The notes under the pieces are model-generated. The model worked only from the letters and a program-made list of their open reading frames with translations, ran no database searches and was not told the origin of the DNA. From a virus: a stretch of DNA of 21,958 nucleotides. Location: positions 1 to 21,958 of IMG/VR virus record IMGVR_UViG_3300032241_002225; one strand, given 5' to 3'. Made by a program: the position numbers and the translations under genes. The stretch's first letter is position 1. Each line of letters begins with the position of its first letter. This document shows, piece after piece, positions 4,196-11,668 of the stretch.

Positions 4196-7132
4196 GTGAG
4201 CAAACGCAAATGGTTGCCCCTGTTCGAAGAATTCGTGGGTGACCTGCGGATCTCGTCCAAGGAAGAAACGAGCCGTGACGGTCGTGGCACGTCGCTCGTG
4301 TTGTGGGAAAGTCAGCATCGCTTCCTGAAGGAGGTCGCTGCCGGGCTCGACCAGGGGCAGAAGATCTTCAAGGTGTTGAAGAGCCGGCAGCTTGGCGTCA
4401 CGACCGTGTCGCTGGCTGTCGACCTGTTCTGGGTGGCAATGCATCCGGGCATCACGATGGCGATCGTGACCGACACGGAAGGCAACCGCGAGAAGAACCG
4501 CACCCTGCTGGCGCAATACGTGAAGAGCTTTCCCGAGGGGTACTTCGGGGAGTTCAACATCGTCCAGAACAACCGCCAAATGATGCGGTTCAGCAATGGC
4601 AGCCGGTTCGACTTCAAGGTTGCGGGCACGAAGGACAAGGGCACGGCATGGGCCGAAGGTGAAGGGTACGCCGCAGCGCACATCACCGAACTTGCGAACT
4701 TCGGAAGCCCTGACGGCCTGCGGTCGTTCGAGGAAGCGTTCGCGCAGAACAACCCCGACAGCATCTACATTTATGAGAGTCCGCTTGCGCTCGACACACC
4801 GATCCCGACGCCGACCGGGTGGACGACCATGGGTGACATTCAGACCGGTGACTGGGTGTTTGGTGAAGACGGCAAGGCGGTAAAGGTTGCCGGGACGAGC
4901 CCCGTATTCTTGGATCGAAAGTGCTATCGGATCGAGTTCAGCAACGGCGACAGCATCGTGGCCGATTCCGGGCACAAGTGGTTTGTTGAAGAGGCTCGGC
5001 ACCCGACCAATCCGCAATGGAAAGAAAAGGTCGTTACGACGGCGGAACTCAATCCGGTCAAGCACATCATCCGGTTGGGTGAGCCGCTGGACTTGCCTGA
5101 CGTGGACTTGCCGATCGACCCGTATCTGGTCGGAGCCTGGTTGGGTGATGGTGCCACGGCCGAGCCACGGATCACCGCAAGCGAAGACGACCTGCCAGAG
5201 ATGGTACGGCTGCTGGAACAGCGCGGGAATCAGATCGGCACAATCACACGCTCGAAAGACCGAGCACCAATGTTTCACGTCACGGGCATCCGCGACAAGT
5301 TTATTGCGCTGGGTCTGCGAGGCAACAAGCACATCCCGGAACAGTATCTCAGGGCGTCGGAGCGTCAGCGTCGGGAACTTCTTGCCGGTCTGATGGACAC
5401 GGACGGCTCAATCCACAAGACCAACTGGCAATGCTGTTTCGCTTCGATCAACATGCGACTGATCGACGATGTGAGCGAACTGCTCTCTTCGCTTGGTATC
5501 AAACATGTCGTCAGCGTAAACTCTGAAGACGGCAAGCAGAGACTGTTCCCGGGGGGCAACACGTCGACTTGCAAAAAGTCGTGGCGCATTTTGTTTTCGG
5601 AACACCCGGATCGACAGGTTTTCAATCTTCCGCGCAAGCGTACCATTCACCAATCGCGCACCACGAAATTTGGGTGGCGCAAGGCAAAGTGTGTTCGCAT
5701 TCGGTCAATCACGGAAGTTCCCAGCGTTCCGGTGAAATGTATTGCCGTGGACAGCCCGACGCATTTGTTCCTTGCCGGGCGCACAATGATCCCGACGCAC
5801 AACACCGCCAAAGGCCATAACATCTGGTACGACACCTGGATGGCCGGGTTCAAGGATTTGCACAAGCAGCGGTCATTCTTCGTCGGGTGGTGGGCGAACC
5901 CCAACAACGCGTTCAAGAAAAGTGACCCGCGGTTCGCTGAGTTCGGGCTCGAGAAGCCGACGCGCGAAGAGCAGGATCTGATCGACACGGTGAAGACGCA
6001 GCACGATTACGCTGTGTCGGCCGAGCAGCTCGCATGGTACCGGTACAGGCAGTCGAGTGCGGACACGACCGCCGACGGCACGCTTGAGCAGAACCAGCCG
6101 TGGACGGCCGGCCAGGCGTTCATCATGACCGGGCAGTCGTTCTTCAACGTGAGGACGCTGACCAAGGACACGCAGCAGATCATCGAGGCCCAGCAGCAGG
6201 AAGGCGGCGGGGGCTACGGCTGGGTCGGGTACAACTATGACTTCGGTTTGTCGTTTTTCGACATGGAGATGGTCGAGGCGACGGACGATGACGACCCGAA
6301 CGACATCGAGCTGCGGGTCTGGGAGCCTCCGAAGAAGGAAGGTCGCTACGTGATCGGCTGCGACCCGGCGTACGGGCGCAACGAGCACAAGGACCGGTCC
6401 GCGATCAGCGTGTGGCGCTGCTATGCCGACAAACTGGTGCAGGTGGCGGAATATGCCAGTTACCTGACCGAGGTCGACAAGGTGGCCTGGGTGCTGGCGC
6501 ATATCGCCGGCTGCTACACGGACTGCATGGTGAACCTGGACATCGGCGGGCCCGGGCGCATGATCATGCACGAGTGGAAGCATCTCGAGCAGATGATCAA
6601 TTCCGAGGCATACGCCGATCGGGCGAAGAAGGGTGGCTGGGAAGATGCCCTGAGCAACGCCCGCTGGTACCTCTACAACAAGCCCGACAGCATGGGCGCC
6701 GGGTATGTGTACAACTTCGAGGCGTCGTTCCGCACCAAGCAGGAGCTGATGCACGGCCTGCGCGGGTCGTATATCACCCGTGAGATGCTCGTGCGATCGC
6801 TGCCGCTGCTGCGCGAGATGGGTAACGTGGTGCAGGACGGGTCGTCGATTGAGGCGCCGGAGAGCAGCAACCCGGAGAAGAAGGACGACCGGGTGTTCTC
6901 GGCCGGCCTCGCGGTGCGTGCATGGCACAACTGGCGCCGGTCGGAAATGCTTGCCGAGAACCTGACGTACGAGCGGGTCATGGACGAAGAGACGGGCGCG
7001 ATCACGCAGCAGGCCCGGTCGCTCAACGGCCTGGTTGCTCGCTATTTCGCGTGGCAGCAGGCGCTCGACGATGAAGACGAATACGTGGCCGACAATCGCC
7101 CACAATGGAAGACAGACAGAGGATTGGCATGA
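4196..7132 (+). CDS. terL: Terminase large subunit (TerL) with in-frame intein (978 aa precursor, 637 aa spliced)
   Basis: TerL is the ATP-driven motor and nuclease that packages DNA through the portal. The N-terminal ATPase shows a deviant Walker A (KSRQLGVTT, residues 62-70), a Walker-B-like HITELANF (162-169) and the coupling motif ES/TAKG, split by the intein between S195 and T537. The C-terminal RNase H-like nuclease carries GCDPAYGRNEHKDRSAISVW with D723, VNLDIGGPG with D782, and KKDDRVFSAG with D897/D898. The spliced length suits a TerL. GTG 4196 is chosen over internal ATGs because AGAGGA precedes it at good spacing. The stop overlaps the next start (ATGA). No TerS-like gene is adjacent. 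Confidence 0.93.
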   Translation: MSKRKWLPLFEEFVGDLRISSKEETSRDGRGTSLVLWESQHRFLKEVAAGLDQGQKIFKVLKSRQLGVTTVSLAVDLFWVAMHPGITMAIVTDTEGNREKNRTLLAQYVKSFPEGYFGEFNIVQNNRQMMRFSNGSRFDFKVAGTKDKGTAWAEGEGYAAAHITELANFGSPDGLRSFEEAFAQNNPDSIYIYESPLALDTPIPTPTGWTTMGDIQTGDWVFGEDGKAVKVAGTSPVFLDRKCYRIEFSNGDSIVADSGHKWFVEEARHPTNPQWKEKVVTTAELNPVKHIIRLGEPLDLPDVDLPIDPYLVGAWLGDGATAEPRITASEDDLPEMVRLLEQRGNQIGTITRSKDRAPMFHVTGIRDKFIALGLRGNKHIPEQYLRASERQRRELLAGLMDTDGSIHKTNWQCCFASINMRLIDDVSELLSSLGIKHVVSVNSEDGKQRLFPGGNTSTCKKSWRILFSEHPDRQVFNLPRKRTIHQSRTTKFGWRKAKCVRIRSITEVPSVPVKCIAVDSPTHLFLAGRTMIPTHNTAKGHNIWYDTWMAGFKDLHKQRSFFVGWWANPNNAFKKSDPRFAEFGLEKPTREEQDLIDTVKTQHDYAVSAEQLAWYRYRQSSADTTADGTLEQNQPWTAGQAFIMTGQSFFNVRTLTKDTQQIIEAQQQEGGGGYGWVGYNYDFGLSFFDMEMVEATDDDDPNDIELRVWEPPKKEGRYVIGCDPAYGRNEHKDRSAISVWRCYADKLVQVAEYASYLTEVDKVAWVLAHIAGCYTDCMVNLDIGGPGRMIMHEWKHLEQMINSEAYADRAKKGGWEDALSNARWYLYNKPDSMGAGYVYNFEASFRTKQELMHGLRGSYITREMLVRSLPLLREMGNVVQDGSSIEAPESSNPEKKDDRVFSAGLAVRAWHNWRRSEMLAENLTYERVMDEETGAITQQARSLNGLVARYFAWQQALDDEDEYVADNRPQWKTDRGLA
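4781..5803 (+). mobile_element. Class 3-type intein with LAGLIDADG homing endonuclease in TerL (341 aa)
   Basis: The intein spans precursor residues P196-N536. It begins PLALDTPIPTPTGWTTMGDI, so position 1 is proline, not Cys or Ser. Block B is ADSGHKWF (H260, W262), block F VKCIAVDSPTHLFLAG (C515), block G PTHN (T534, H535, N536), and +1 is T537. W262, C515 and T534 together make the noncontiguous W-C-T motif that defines class 3 inteins, in which the block F cysteine starts splicing. The endonuclease motifs are LVGAWLGDG (311-319, D318) and LAGLMDTDG (396-404, D401), both with catalytic aspartates, so homing activity may be intact. The site interrupts the conserved ES/TAKG coupling motif, and only splicing restores TerL. 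Confidence 0.93.
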
Positions 7133-7449
7133 CCACCGACACCGACACCGCACCGACGTTCGCTATCACCTCAGACGTGCAGTTCGCCCAGCCGGCCCCG
7201 GTAGAGCGCAAAGCCCGGGCAAAGCGCACCACGCACACCAGCGCCGGCGCAATGCCGCTGGACGAGGCACCGAAGGACGGCACGCGACTGTGGCTCGAGA
7301 TGGGTGACGGCACCCAGATCGACGCATTCTGGTGCAAGTCGCGCCGGTTCAGTTGCAACCAGTGGTCAGACGCGTCATGGTGGGCGTATTGGGGCACACG
7401 TACGCCGGTGGCGGACAACATTGTAGGATGGCATCAATATGACCAGTGA
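7129..7449 (+). CDS. Hypothetical protein (106 aa)
   Basis: ATG 7129 overlaps the terL stop. Residues about 1-40 are Thr/Ala-rich and probably disordered. The rest contains PLDEAPKDGTRLWLEMGDGT followed by a Trp-rich segment (NQWSDASWWAYWGTRTPV). The EAPKDGT element is common in small phage proteins of unknown role. It overlaps the following gene by 11 bases. Confidence 0.75.
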   Translation: MTTDTDTAPTFAITSDVQFAQPAPVERKARAKRTTHTSAGAMPLDEAPKDGTRLWLEMGDGTQIDAFWCKSRRFSCNQWSDASWWAYWGTRTPVADNIVGWHQYDQ

Positions 7450-7987
7450 CACGACGTATACCGGCTACGAGAGCGAGCCGGGCGAGGGCTACATGCAGCC
7501 CGACCGGGTCAAGGTGCATTTCCGATGCGACCGCTGCGGGCACGAGTACAACCGGATTTACAAGGCTGTGCCGATGAAGAACCCGCCGTGCCCCAAGCAG
7601 GCGTGTAAGGACGCGATGGCGCTGGAACGCGCTCTGGCTGGTCAGCGCAAGGTGATGGACATCATCGAGACCGGGCAGACCCCGGGGATCACCGGCCGCA
7701 ACCCGATGACGGGGATCATCGACCAGACCGCAACGCAGGTGATGGAGGACTACAAGCTCACGGATCTCCGGGACAACATCCGTCCGGGCGATTCAATGGC
7801 ACCGAAACTGGCACCGAAACTGCAGACCGCCGCAGACAATTTCTTCAACGGTGGCGCTGGCCAGACCAGCAAGCAGGCGCAGTTGATCAGCCGGCGGGCA
7901 CTGTCCGGGGCGTACCGCAACATGGCCGTCGCACCCACGGATGTTTTTCCAGGTCAACGCGGTGCAGCACCGTTGCGAAAAGTCTGA
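7439..7987 (+). CDS. Zinc-ribbon-like hypothetical protein (182 aa)
   Basis: Residues 29-56 (FRCDRCGHEY, then CPKQAC) place C30, C33, C51 and C56 as a probable zinc site. The remainder is helical, with Gln/Ala-rich stretches and a basic C-terminus (RGAAPLRKV). It lies between terL and the inverted portal block, where phages often hold small head or packaging accessory genes, but I recognise no family. ATG 7439 lies inside the upstream gene, suggesting coupling. Confidence 0.75.
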   Translation: MTSDTTYTGYESEPGEGYMQPDRVKVHFRCDRCGHEYNRIYKAVPMKNPPCPKQACKDAMALERALAGQRKVMDIIETGQTPGITGRNPMTGIIDQTATQVMEDYKLTDLRDNIRPGDSMAPKLAPKLQTAADNFFNGGAGQTSKQAQLISRRALSGAYRNMAVAPTDVFPGQRGAAPLRKV

Positions 7988-7998
7988 CGTTGGTGTAA

Positions 7999-8025
7999 GG
8001 GTGGGGACGAGCGCCGTCCCCATCC
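7999..8025. terminator. GC-rich hairpin between rightward genes
   Basis: TGGGGACG (8002-8009) pairs with CGTCCCCA (8015-8022) around a 5-nt loop, extended by G-C and one G-U pair to 7999/8025. It lies 12 bases after the zinc-ribbon gene stop. No T-run follows, so it may be a pause or stability element, not a true intrinsic terminator. Confidence 0.45.
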
Positions 8026-8040
8026 CGCCAAGGTTTCAGC

Positions 8041-8232
8041 ATGTCAGACACCGGACGAATGCTCAGTGACGATGACGTGCATGCGATCGTCGACGTTCTG
8101 GAAGAGCGCATCACTGAGAAGTTCTATCGCGACCTTGGAAAAGGCGTCTGGGGTTTCTTCTGGCGTGCAATCGTCATTCTGCTGCTGGTCGTTGCAGCCT
8201 GGGGCGCCGGCCACGAAAAGATGATGGGTTGA
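8041..8232 (+). CDS. Small single-pass membrane protein (63 aa)
   Basis: The product starts MSDTGRMLSDDDVHAIVDVL, continues with an amphipathic helix, and has one hydrophobic segment (FFWRAIVILLLVVAAWGAG, about residues 39-57). Similar small phage proteins with an N-terminal MLSD-D-V element and one membrane span occur near packaging genes; function unknown. AAGG lies upstream at 8030-8033. It is convergent with the minus-strand 60-codon gene, 3 bp away. Confidence 0.7.
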   Translation: MSDTGRMLSDDDVHAIVDVLEERITEKFYRDLGKGVWGFFWRAIVILLLVVAAWGAGHEKMMG

Positions 8233-8246
8233 CGCTCACTGCGTCA
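8230..8246. terminator. Short hairpin at the convergent gene ends
   Basis: TGACGC (8230-8235) and GCGTCA (8241-8246) form a 6-bp stem with a 5-nt loop that includes both stop codons (plus TGA 8230-8232, minus TGA 8236-8238). It is a candidate bidirectional terminator by position, but has no T-run and is weak on its own. Confidence 0.35.
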
Positions 8247-8418
8247 CACCCACCTCGATCGTATATTCGCGCCGATCCGCTGAGTGGTGTACGAGGATGT
8301 CGGGTCGATCCGGTTCGGCCGTAGGCTTACACCAACAATTCTCGTACGTATGATCGCGCAGGTCAGACATTGGCATGGTGTGCCAATGTCCGTCGACCCA
8401 CTCTACATACCACCCCAT
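8236..8418 (-). CDS. Conserved phage hypothetical protein after the portal gene (60 aa)
   Basis: ATG 8418 shares bases with the portal stop (TGATG), so translation is coupled; a GTG at 8421 is also possible. The product holds DLRDHTYENCWCKPTAEPDR and VHHSADRRE, a pattern (H, C-x-C-x-P, then V-H-x-S-x-D-x-R-E) recurring in small phage proteins of unknown function. It completes the inverted two-gene block. Confidence 0.75.
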   Translation of the reverse strand: MGWYVEWVDGHWHTMPMSDLRDHTYENCWCKPTAEPDRPDILVHHSADRREYTIEVGVTQ

Positions 8419-10169
8419 CACTTCTTTGGCTTACCCTGAGCCTTTGCGTGCGCCTCGGCTTCGTGTGCTTTGGTGGCAGCGATTTCGCGGCGCATGATAC
8501 CGGCGATGAGACCCTCGGGATCGGGCGCGTCGGTATGCTCGACAACGTCTTCGGTGCTGGCGGCACGGATCTTGAACAGATCGAAGATGAGGTTCTTCGC
8601 ATCGGCGGCGAACGCTGGCGACGACGAATGCGAGTCAACGGACAGTTTCATGCTGTCATCGAGATCGGCAAGCTGGAACGGAACGCACACAAGGCCCGGC
8701 GCGGGCGGCACGATCAGCGGATTGTTCTGGATGCCCTCAAGACCGGCCTGGTCCTGAGGAACCCACGCCAACAGCTTCTGGTCGACGTGCGCTTTACCAA
8801 GTTCCATCATCAGCGTGCCGAGCGCGGCGATGTCGCGCTCGATCAGCAGTGCGCGGTCCTTGAACCGCGGCGAGAACATGCGAACCAGCGTCTCGGCATG
8901 GCCCTGGCCACGCACGCCGGCTTCACCGCGACCCTTGGCGATCGGCGGCAGCCCGCCCATTTCGTCGAACATGCGCTCGAACTCGTGCAGCGACCCCCAC
9001 AGATCCTGCGGAACTGCCGGTGCTTCGACCTCGATCTTGGCCTGCGGGTTGTTGTCGACCCAATAGCCGCCTGGCTTGTTGAAGCGGGCAAGCGCCTGCT
9101 GGTTCACGCCGGTCGAGCCCACGAACTTCTTCGGCGGGTCTTCCTGCAGGCGCAGAAGTTTGTTGGTGCCGTTGATGCGGCTGTTGATCGCTTCCTGCAG
9201 CATGGCCACGTTGACGATCTCGCTGCGACCCCAGAAATACTGGTCGATGCGATTGGGCGAAAACTCGACATATGGGTGGCGCCCGACCAGGTCATCGTGC
9301 GGCCGCAGCGTTGCCGGGTTCCACGCCAGCGCGTTGAACCGGGTGTACTTGCCCATGATGAGCATATCTTCGCCAATGAGCTGGAAAGTCGCCCAGTCGG
9401 CGCGTTCGTCATCCCACACCCACAGTTCGTCCAGCCGCATGACGCTGCCTTCCATGCGGGTCGAGAACATGGGGTCGGCCGAACTCATCCAGTCGACCAT
9501 GCCGCGCGAGGACGAATTGCCCTGACCCGCAGGCTGAAACGGCTGCATGCCACCGGTGGTCACGGTCATGCCGGCTGCCGGCCGGTCCTTCTGCGCCATG
9601 TACCGCTTGGCACGCTTGCGGAGAATTTCCTTGTCCGGGTGATTCCAGATCATGCGCTCGAACTGGTAGGTCGTGATCCACATCGTGTGGACGAACGCTT
9701 CCATGTCCTCGTCGAGCGAGTCATGGTTCTCGCGAAGCACACCCATGTCGTCGGGCTGAACAAGATCCGTGCAAAACGACTTGCGCTTGTAGCCGCCCTT
9801 GAGAAATGTCTTCCCTTTGATCAGTGACCAGAGCACCGCTTCGGAAATTCGCGTGTCGCTGTTCGAGCTGCGCGCCGCTGAACGCAGGTAGTTCGCAACA
9901 GAACGCCCCTTGGCTTCTTCGAGAATGTTTGGAAGGTCAGGGTCCGAAACCTTGAAACGCAGCGAGATCGGGGAATACAGAAGCGATTCCAGATCATCCA
10001 GATACGCAAACGTTTTGTTGTAAATGGCGGACTCAGTCGGGTCGTCGGCACCAAACAAGAAGTAATTCTTGAAGTATTCATAGCGCATACGACGATCTGA
10101 CTGGGAGACCAGACACTCATCGACCAGCTCACGAACAAACCGCTCAAGGTTTCGCTTGGGTATTCTCAT
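8418..10169 (-). CDS. Portal protein (583 aa), encoded on the opposite strand to the other head genes
   Basis: The portal is the dodecameric ring at the capsid vertex that docks TerL and the tail. The sequence fits podovirus-type portals: an N-terminal helical region (residues 1-60), a wing region with SEAVLWSLIKGKTFLKGGYK (109-128), the motif HPYVEFSPNRIDQYFWGRSE (298-317) followed by helices ending in RINGTN (331-336), and the clip/crown helices with GHAETLVRMFSPRFKDRALL (423-442). The C-terminus is charged and Ala-rich. ATG 10169 has a modest AGGA ribosome binding site. Its minus orientation between plus-strand terL and scaffold is unusual. Assignment is by motif and context. Confidence 0.85.
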   Translation of the reverse strand: MRIPKRNLERFVRELVDECLVSQSDRRMRYEYFKNYFLFGADDPTESAIYNKTFAYLDDLESLLYSPISLRFKVSDPDLPNILEEAKGRSVANYLRSAARSSNSDTRISEAVLWSLIKGKTFLKGGYKRKSFCTDLVQPDDMGVLRENHDSLDEDMEAFVHTMWITTYQFERMIWNHPDKEILRKRAKRYMAQKDRPAAGMTVTTGGMQPFQPAGQGNSSSRGMVDWMSSADPMFSTRMEGSVMRLDELWVWDDERADWATFQLIGEDMLIMGKYTRFNALAWNPATLRPHDDLVGRHPYVEFSPNRIDQYFWGRSEIVNVAMLQEAINSRINGTNKLLRLQEDPPKKFVGSTGVNQQALARFNKPGGYWVDNNPQAKIEVEAPAVPQDLWGSLHEFERMFDEMGGLPPIAKGRGEAGVRGQGHAETLVRMFSPRFKDRALLIERDIAALGTLMMELGKAHVDQKLLAWVPQDQAGLEGIQNNPLIVPPAPGLVCVPFQLADLDDSMKLSVDSHSSSPAFAADAKNLIFDLFKIRAASTEDVVEHTDAPDPEGLIAGIMRREIAATKAHEAEAHAKAQGKPKK

Positions 10170-10180
10170 GCGATACTATC

Positions 10181-10217
10181 CTATGGTGTCGAACTCGGTT
10201 GACAGGTGTAGCCATAG
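10181..10217. repeat. Inverted repeat flanking the -35 box
   Basis: CTATGG (10181-10186) and CCATAG (10212-10217) bracket the TTGACA of the rightward promoter and lie just upstream of the portal gene start. A divergent operator is possible; six-base arms could also occur by chance. Confidence 0.35.
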
Positions 10218-10225
10218 CATATAAT
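10199..10225 (+). promoter_or_regulatory. Consensus sigma-70 promoter hexamers, 15-bp spacing
   Basis: TTGACA (10199-10204) and TATAAT (10220-10225) both match the bacterial consensus perfectly; the 15-bp spacer is shorter than the ideal 17. It points right toward the 12-codon gene and the head genes. It lies in the 121-bp gap between the divergent portal gene (minus) and that small gene (plus). Confidence 0.75.
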
Positions 10226-10290
10226 TTGTCCAGTGTCTGAGGTTTGTTAGGACGCTCCCTCGGATAGTCGCACTCAAAAGGAGATCCATC

Positions 10291-10329
10291 ATGGCCAAGC
10301 GTGGCAAGCGGTCGCACAAGCGCAAGTAA
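10291..10329 (+). CDS. Twelve-residue highly basic peptide
   Basis: ATG 10291 is preceded by AAAAGGAGA at ideal spacing and the frame reads MAKRGKRSHKRK then TAA. Seven of twelve residues are Lys or Arg. It has its own strong promoter about 65 bases upstream and a large hairpin directly after it, so it looks like a complete expression unit. It might bind nucleic acid, or be a leader peptide whose translation controls the hairpin. The size means coding status rests on the ribosome binding site and context. Confidence 0.55.
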   Translation: MAKRGKRSHKRK

Positions 10330-10386
10330 TTGCGTGTGACCTGGACCGTCCCGATGCCTTGACGGGTCTCGGGACGGTTCGCAATT
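10328..10386 (+). terminator. Long hairpin after the 12-codon gene
   Basis: ACCGTCCCGA (10345-10354) pairs with TCGGGACGGT (10369-10378), extended by three pairs to 10342/10381, around a 14-nt loop. Outer arms AATTGCG (10328-10334) and CGCAATT (10380-10386) also match. A short T-run follows (TTTTA). The outer left arm includes part of the small gene's TAA stop. It could terminate, attenuate or protect the transcript that feeds the head genes. Confidence 0.65.
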
Positions 10387-10404
10387 TTATGGGATTTGAA
10401 GGCA

Positions 10405-10833
10405 ATGATGCCACCAATGCCAGGAATGCCGACACCTCCTCCCGGTCTCGCCGGAGGCACTGGACCTGCGTCCGTGCCGACCCCGATGATGGGTGCAGCG
10501 ACACAAGGTGTCGCCGGTGTCAAGACCGCTCTTGAGCTTCTTCAGAAAGCCCTCGGCTCCGTGCCACTGGGTTCCGACTTGCACATGTCGGTACTGAAAG
10601 CCGTGACGGACCTTTCTAAACACATGAACGATTTGCCCAGCCAGCCCGGCGGGCAGGATGTTGTTCAACAGCTCGCACAGCTTGCCCGACAGGCGCAATC
10701 TGGCGGCGCCAATCCACTTGCCGGGATGATGCCCGGTGCTGGCGGACCTCCGCCGGGTGGCGGCGCACCACCGATGGGCGGCGGCGGACCTCCGATGCCT
10801 CCCCCAATGCCATCACCACAAGGAGCAATGTAA
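10405..10833 (+). CDS. Pro/Gly-rich phage head-module protein (142 aa)
   Basis: Start is ATG 10405 (or 10408), with GAAGG just ahead; a TTG start at 10396 is less likely. The N-terminus is Met/Pro/Gly-rich, the middle is helical (VKTALELLQKALGSVPLGSD, then VLKAVTDLSKHMNDLP), and the C-terminus is a Pro/Gly tract (GGGAPPMGGGGPPMPPPMP). Proteins of this layout sit between portal and scaffold in related podophages with no proven role. The stop overlaps the next ATG. Confidence 0.75.
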   Translation: MMPPMPGMPTPPPGLAGGTGPASVPTPMMGAATQGVAGVKTALELLQKALGSVPLGSDLHMSVLKAVTDLSKHMNDLPSQPGGQDVVQQLAQLARQAQSGGANPLAGMMPGAGGPPPGGGAPPMGGGGPPMPPPMPSPQGAM

Positions 10834-11015
10834 TGGCTCGTTTCCCCAAGCCTTACGTCAACGAAGTCCCCGAGACGGATCGTCATCCGGGCATCGTTCG
10901 CGTTGATCTGAAGAACATGGAAATCGGCGCCCGCAAGTCGGGCATGCCGTCGGCTGCTTCGACCGGTCCCGACCGTATCGAGCACGTCGGCAAAGACGCC
11001 ATCGGCGGCCGCTGA
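10833..11015 (+). CDS. Hypothetical protein between head genes (60 aa)
   Basis: ATG 10833 overlaps the TAA of the gene before (TAATG), with AAGGAG upstream. The product begins MARFPKPYVNEVPETDRHPG and is polar. I recognise no domain. Its place just before the scaffold gene and tight coupling suggest a minor head role. Confidence 0.7.
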   Translation: MARFPKPYVNEVPETDRHPGIVRVDLKNMEIGARKSGMPSAASTGPDRIEHVGKDAIGGR

Positions 11016-11027
11016 GGAGTATAGGGT

Positions 11028-11606
11028 ATGACCACCACCCCCACATCCGAAGCAGAACGCGCCCAGCAGCTCGTTGCAGCACTCTGGGACAACCCTTCCG
11101 TGCGTGCGAAGGCCAAGGAGATGTTCCCGGACATCACCGTGCCCGAAGACCACGTCAACCCTCTGGTTCAGCCGATCAAGGCCGAACTGGAGGAGTACAA
11201 GAGCGAACTCGCGAAAATGCGCGAAGAAGCGGCTGCGGAACGCAAGGCTCGTGAAGACGACGCCCAGACGCGCACGTTTCATCAGCGCATTGAGCAGGCT
11301 CGCAAAGCATTTCCGTCACTGACGGACGACGGGTACAATCGTGCCCTCGACCGCATGAAGGAAACGGGCAACTACGGTGACCCCGAAGCAGCGATGGCAT
11401 GGGTTGCGCGTCAAGAGACGCCCAGCAACTCGCCGGCAAAGGCTGACTGGTTGCCGAAGAAGCTCGACCTGTTCGGTCACCACAACGAACGCTCGGAGGA
11501 GTCCTTCCAACTTCTCCATCGTGACCCCAACGCGTACATGGACTCGGAATTGGCAAAATTCGTTGCCGATCCCGTGGGTTATACCAACGACACGTTGGGT
11601 ATGTAA
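11028..11606 (+). CDS. Probable capsid scaffolding protein (192 aa)
   Basis: GAGGAG precedes ATG 11028. The product is acidic and helical with a likely coiled coil at about residues 45-90 (IKAELEEYKSELAKMREEAA onward), a charged middle and a C-terminal region rich in acidic and aromatic residues. Size, helicity, charge and position directly upstream of the major capsid gene are typical of scaffolds, which guide procapsid assembly and then leave. Sequence families of scaffolds are very diverse, so the call is mainly contextual. No protease motif is seen in the window. Confidence 0.75.
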   Translation: MTTTPTSEAERAQQLVAALWDNPSVRAKAKEMFPDITVPEDHVNPLVQPIKAELEEYKSELAKMREEAAAERKAREDDAQTRTFHQRIEQARKAFPSLTDDGYNRALDRMKETGNYGDPEAAMAWVARQETPSNSPAKADWLPKKLDLFGHHNERSEESFQLLHRDPNAYMDSELAKFVADPVGYTNDTLGM

Positions 11607-11668
11607 TTCACATGCCTCATGCCACTTCGCTTAACGGCGCAAGGGCTTTTTATCCAGGAGTACGATAA

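Noticed and set aside
3839-5332. Long minus-strand open frame (497 codons) opposite terL
   Set aside because: It is a shadow of the GC-rich plus-strand genes: composition is Arg/His/Pro/Leu-rich, it crosses several well-supported genes and has no ribosome binding site.
5873-7153. Minus-strand open frame (426 codons) opposite the terL C-terminus
   Set aside because: Same GC3 shadow effect; the plus strand encodes recognisable nuclease motifs over the whole stretch.
8370-9827. Plus-strand open frame (485 codons) opposite the portal gene
   Set aside because: The minus strand carries portal motifs and a coupled downstream gene; the plus frame has no family-like sequence. It was considered carefully because all neighbours are on the plus strand.
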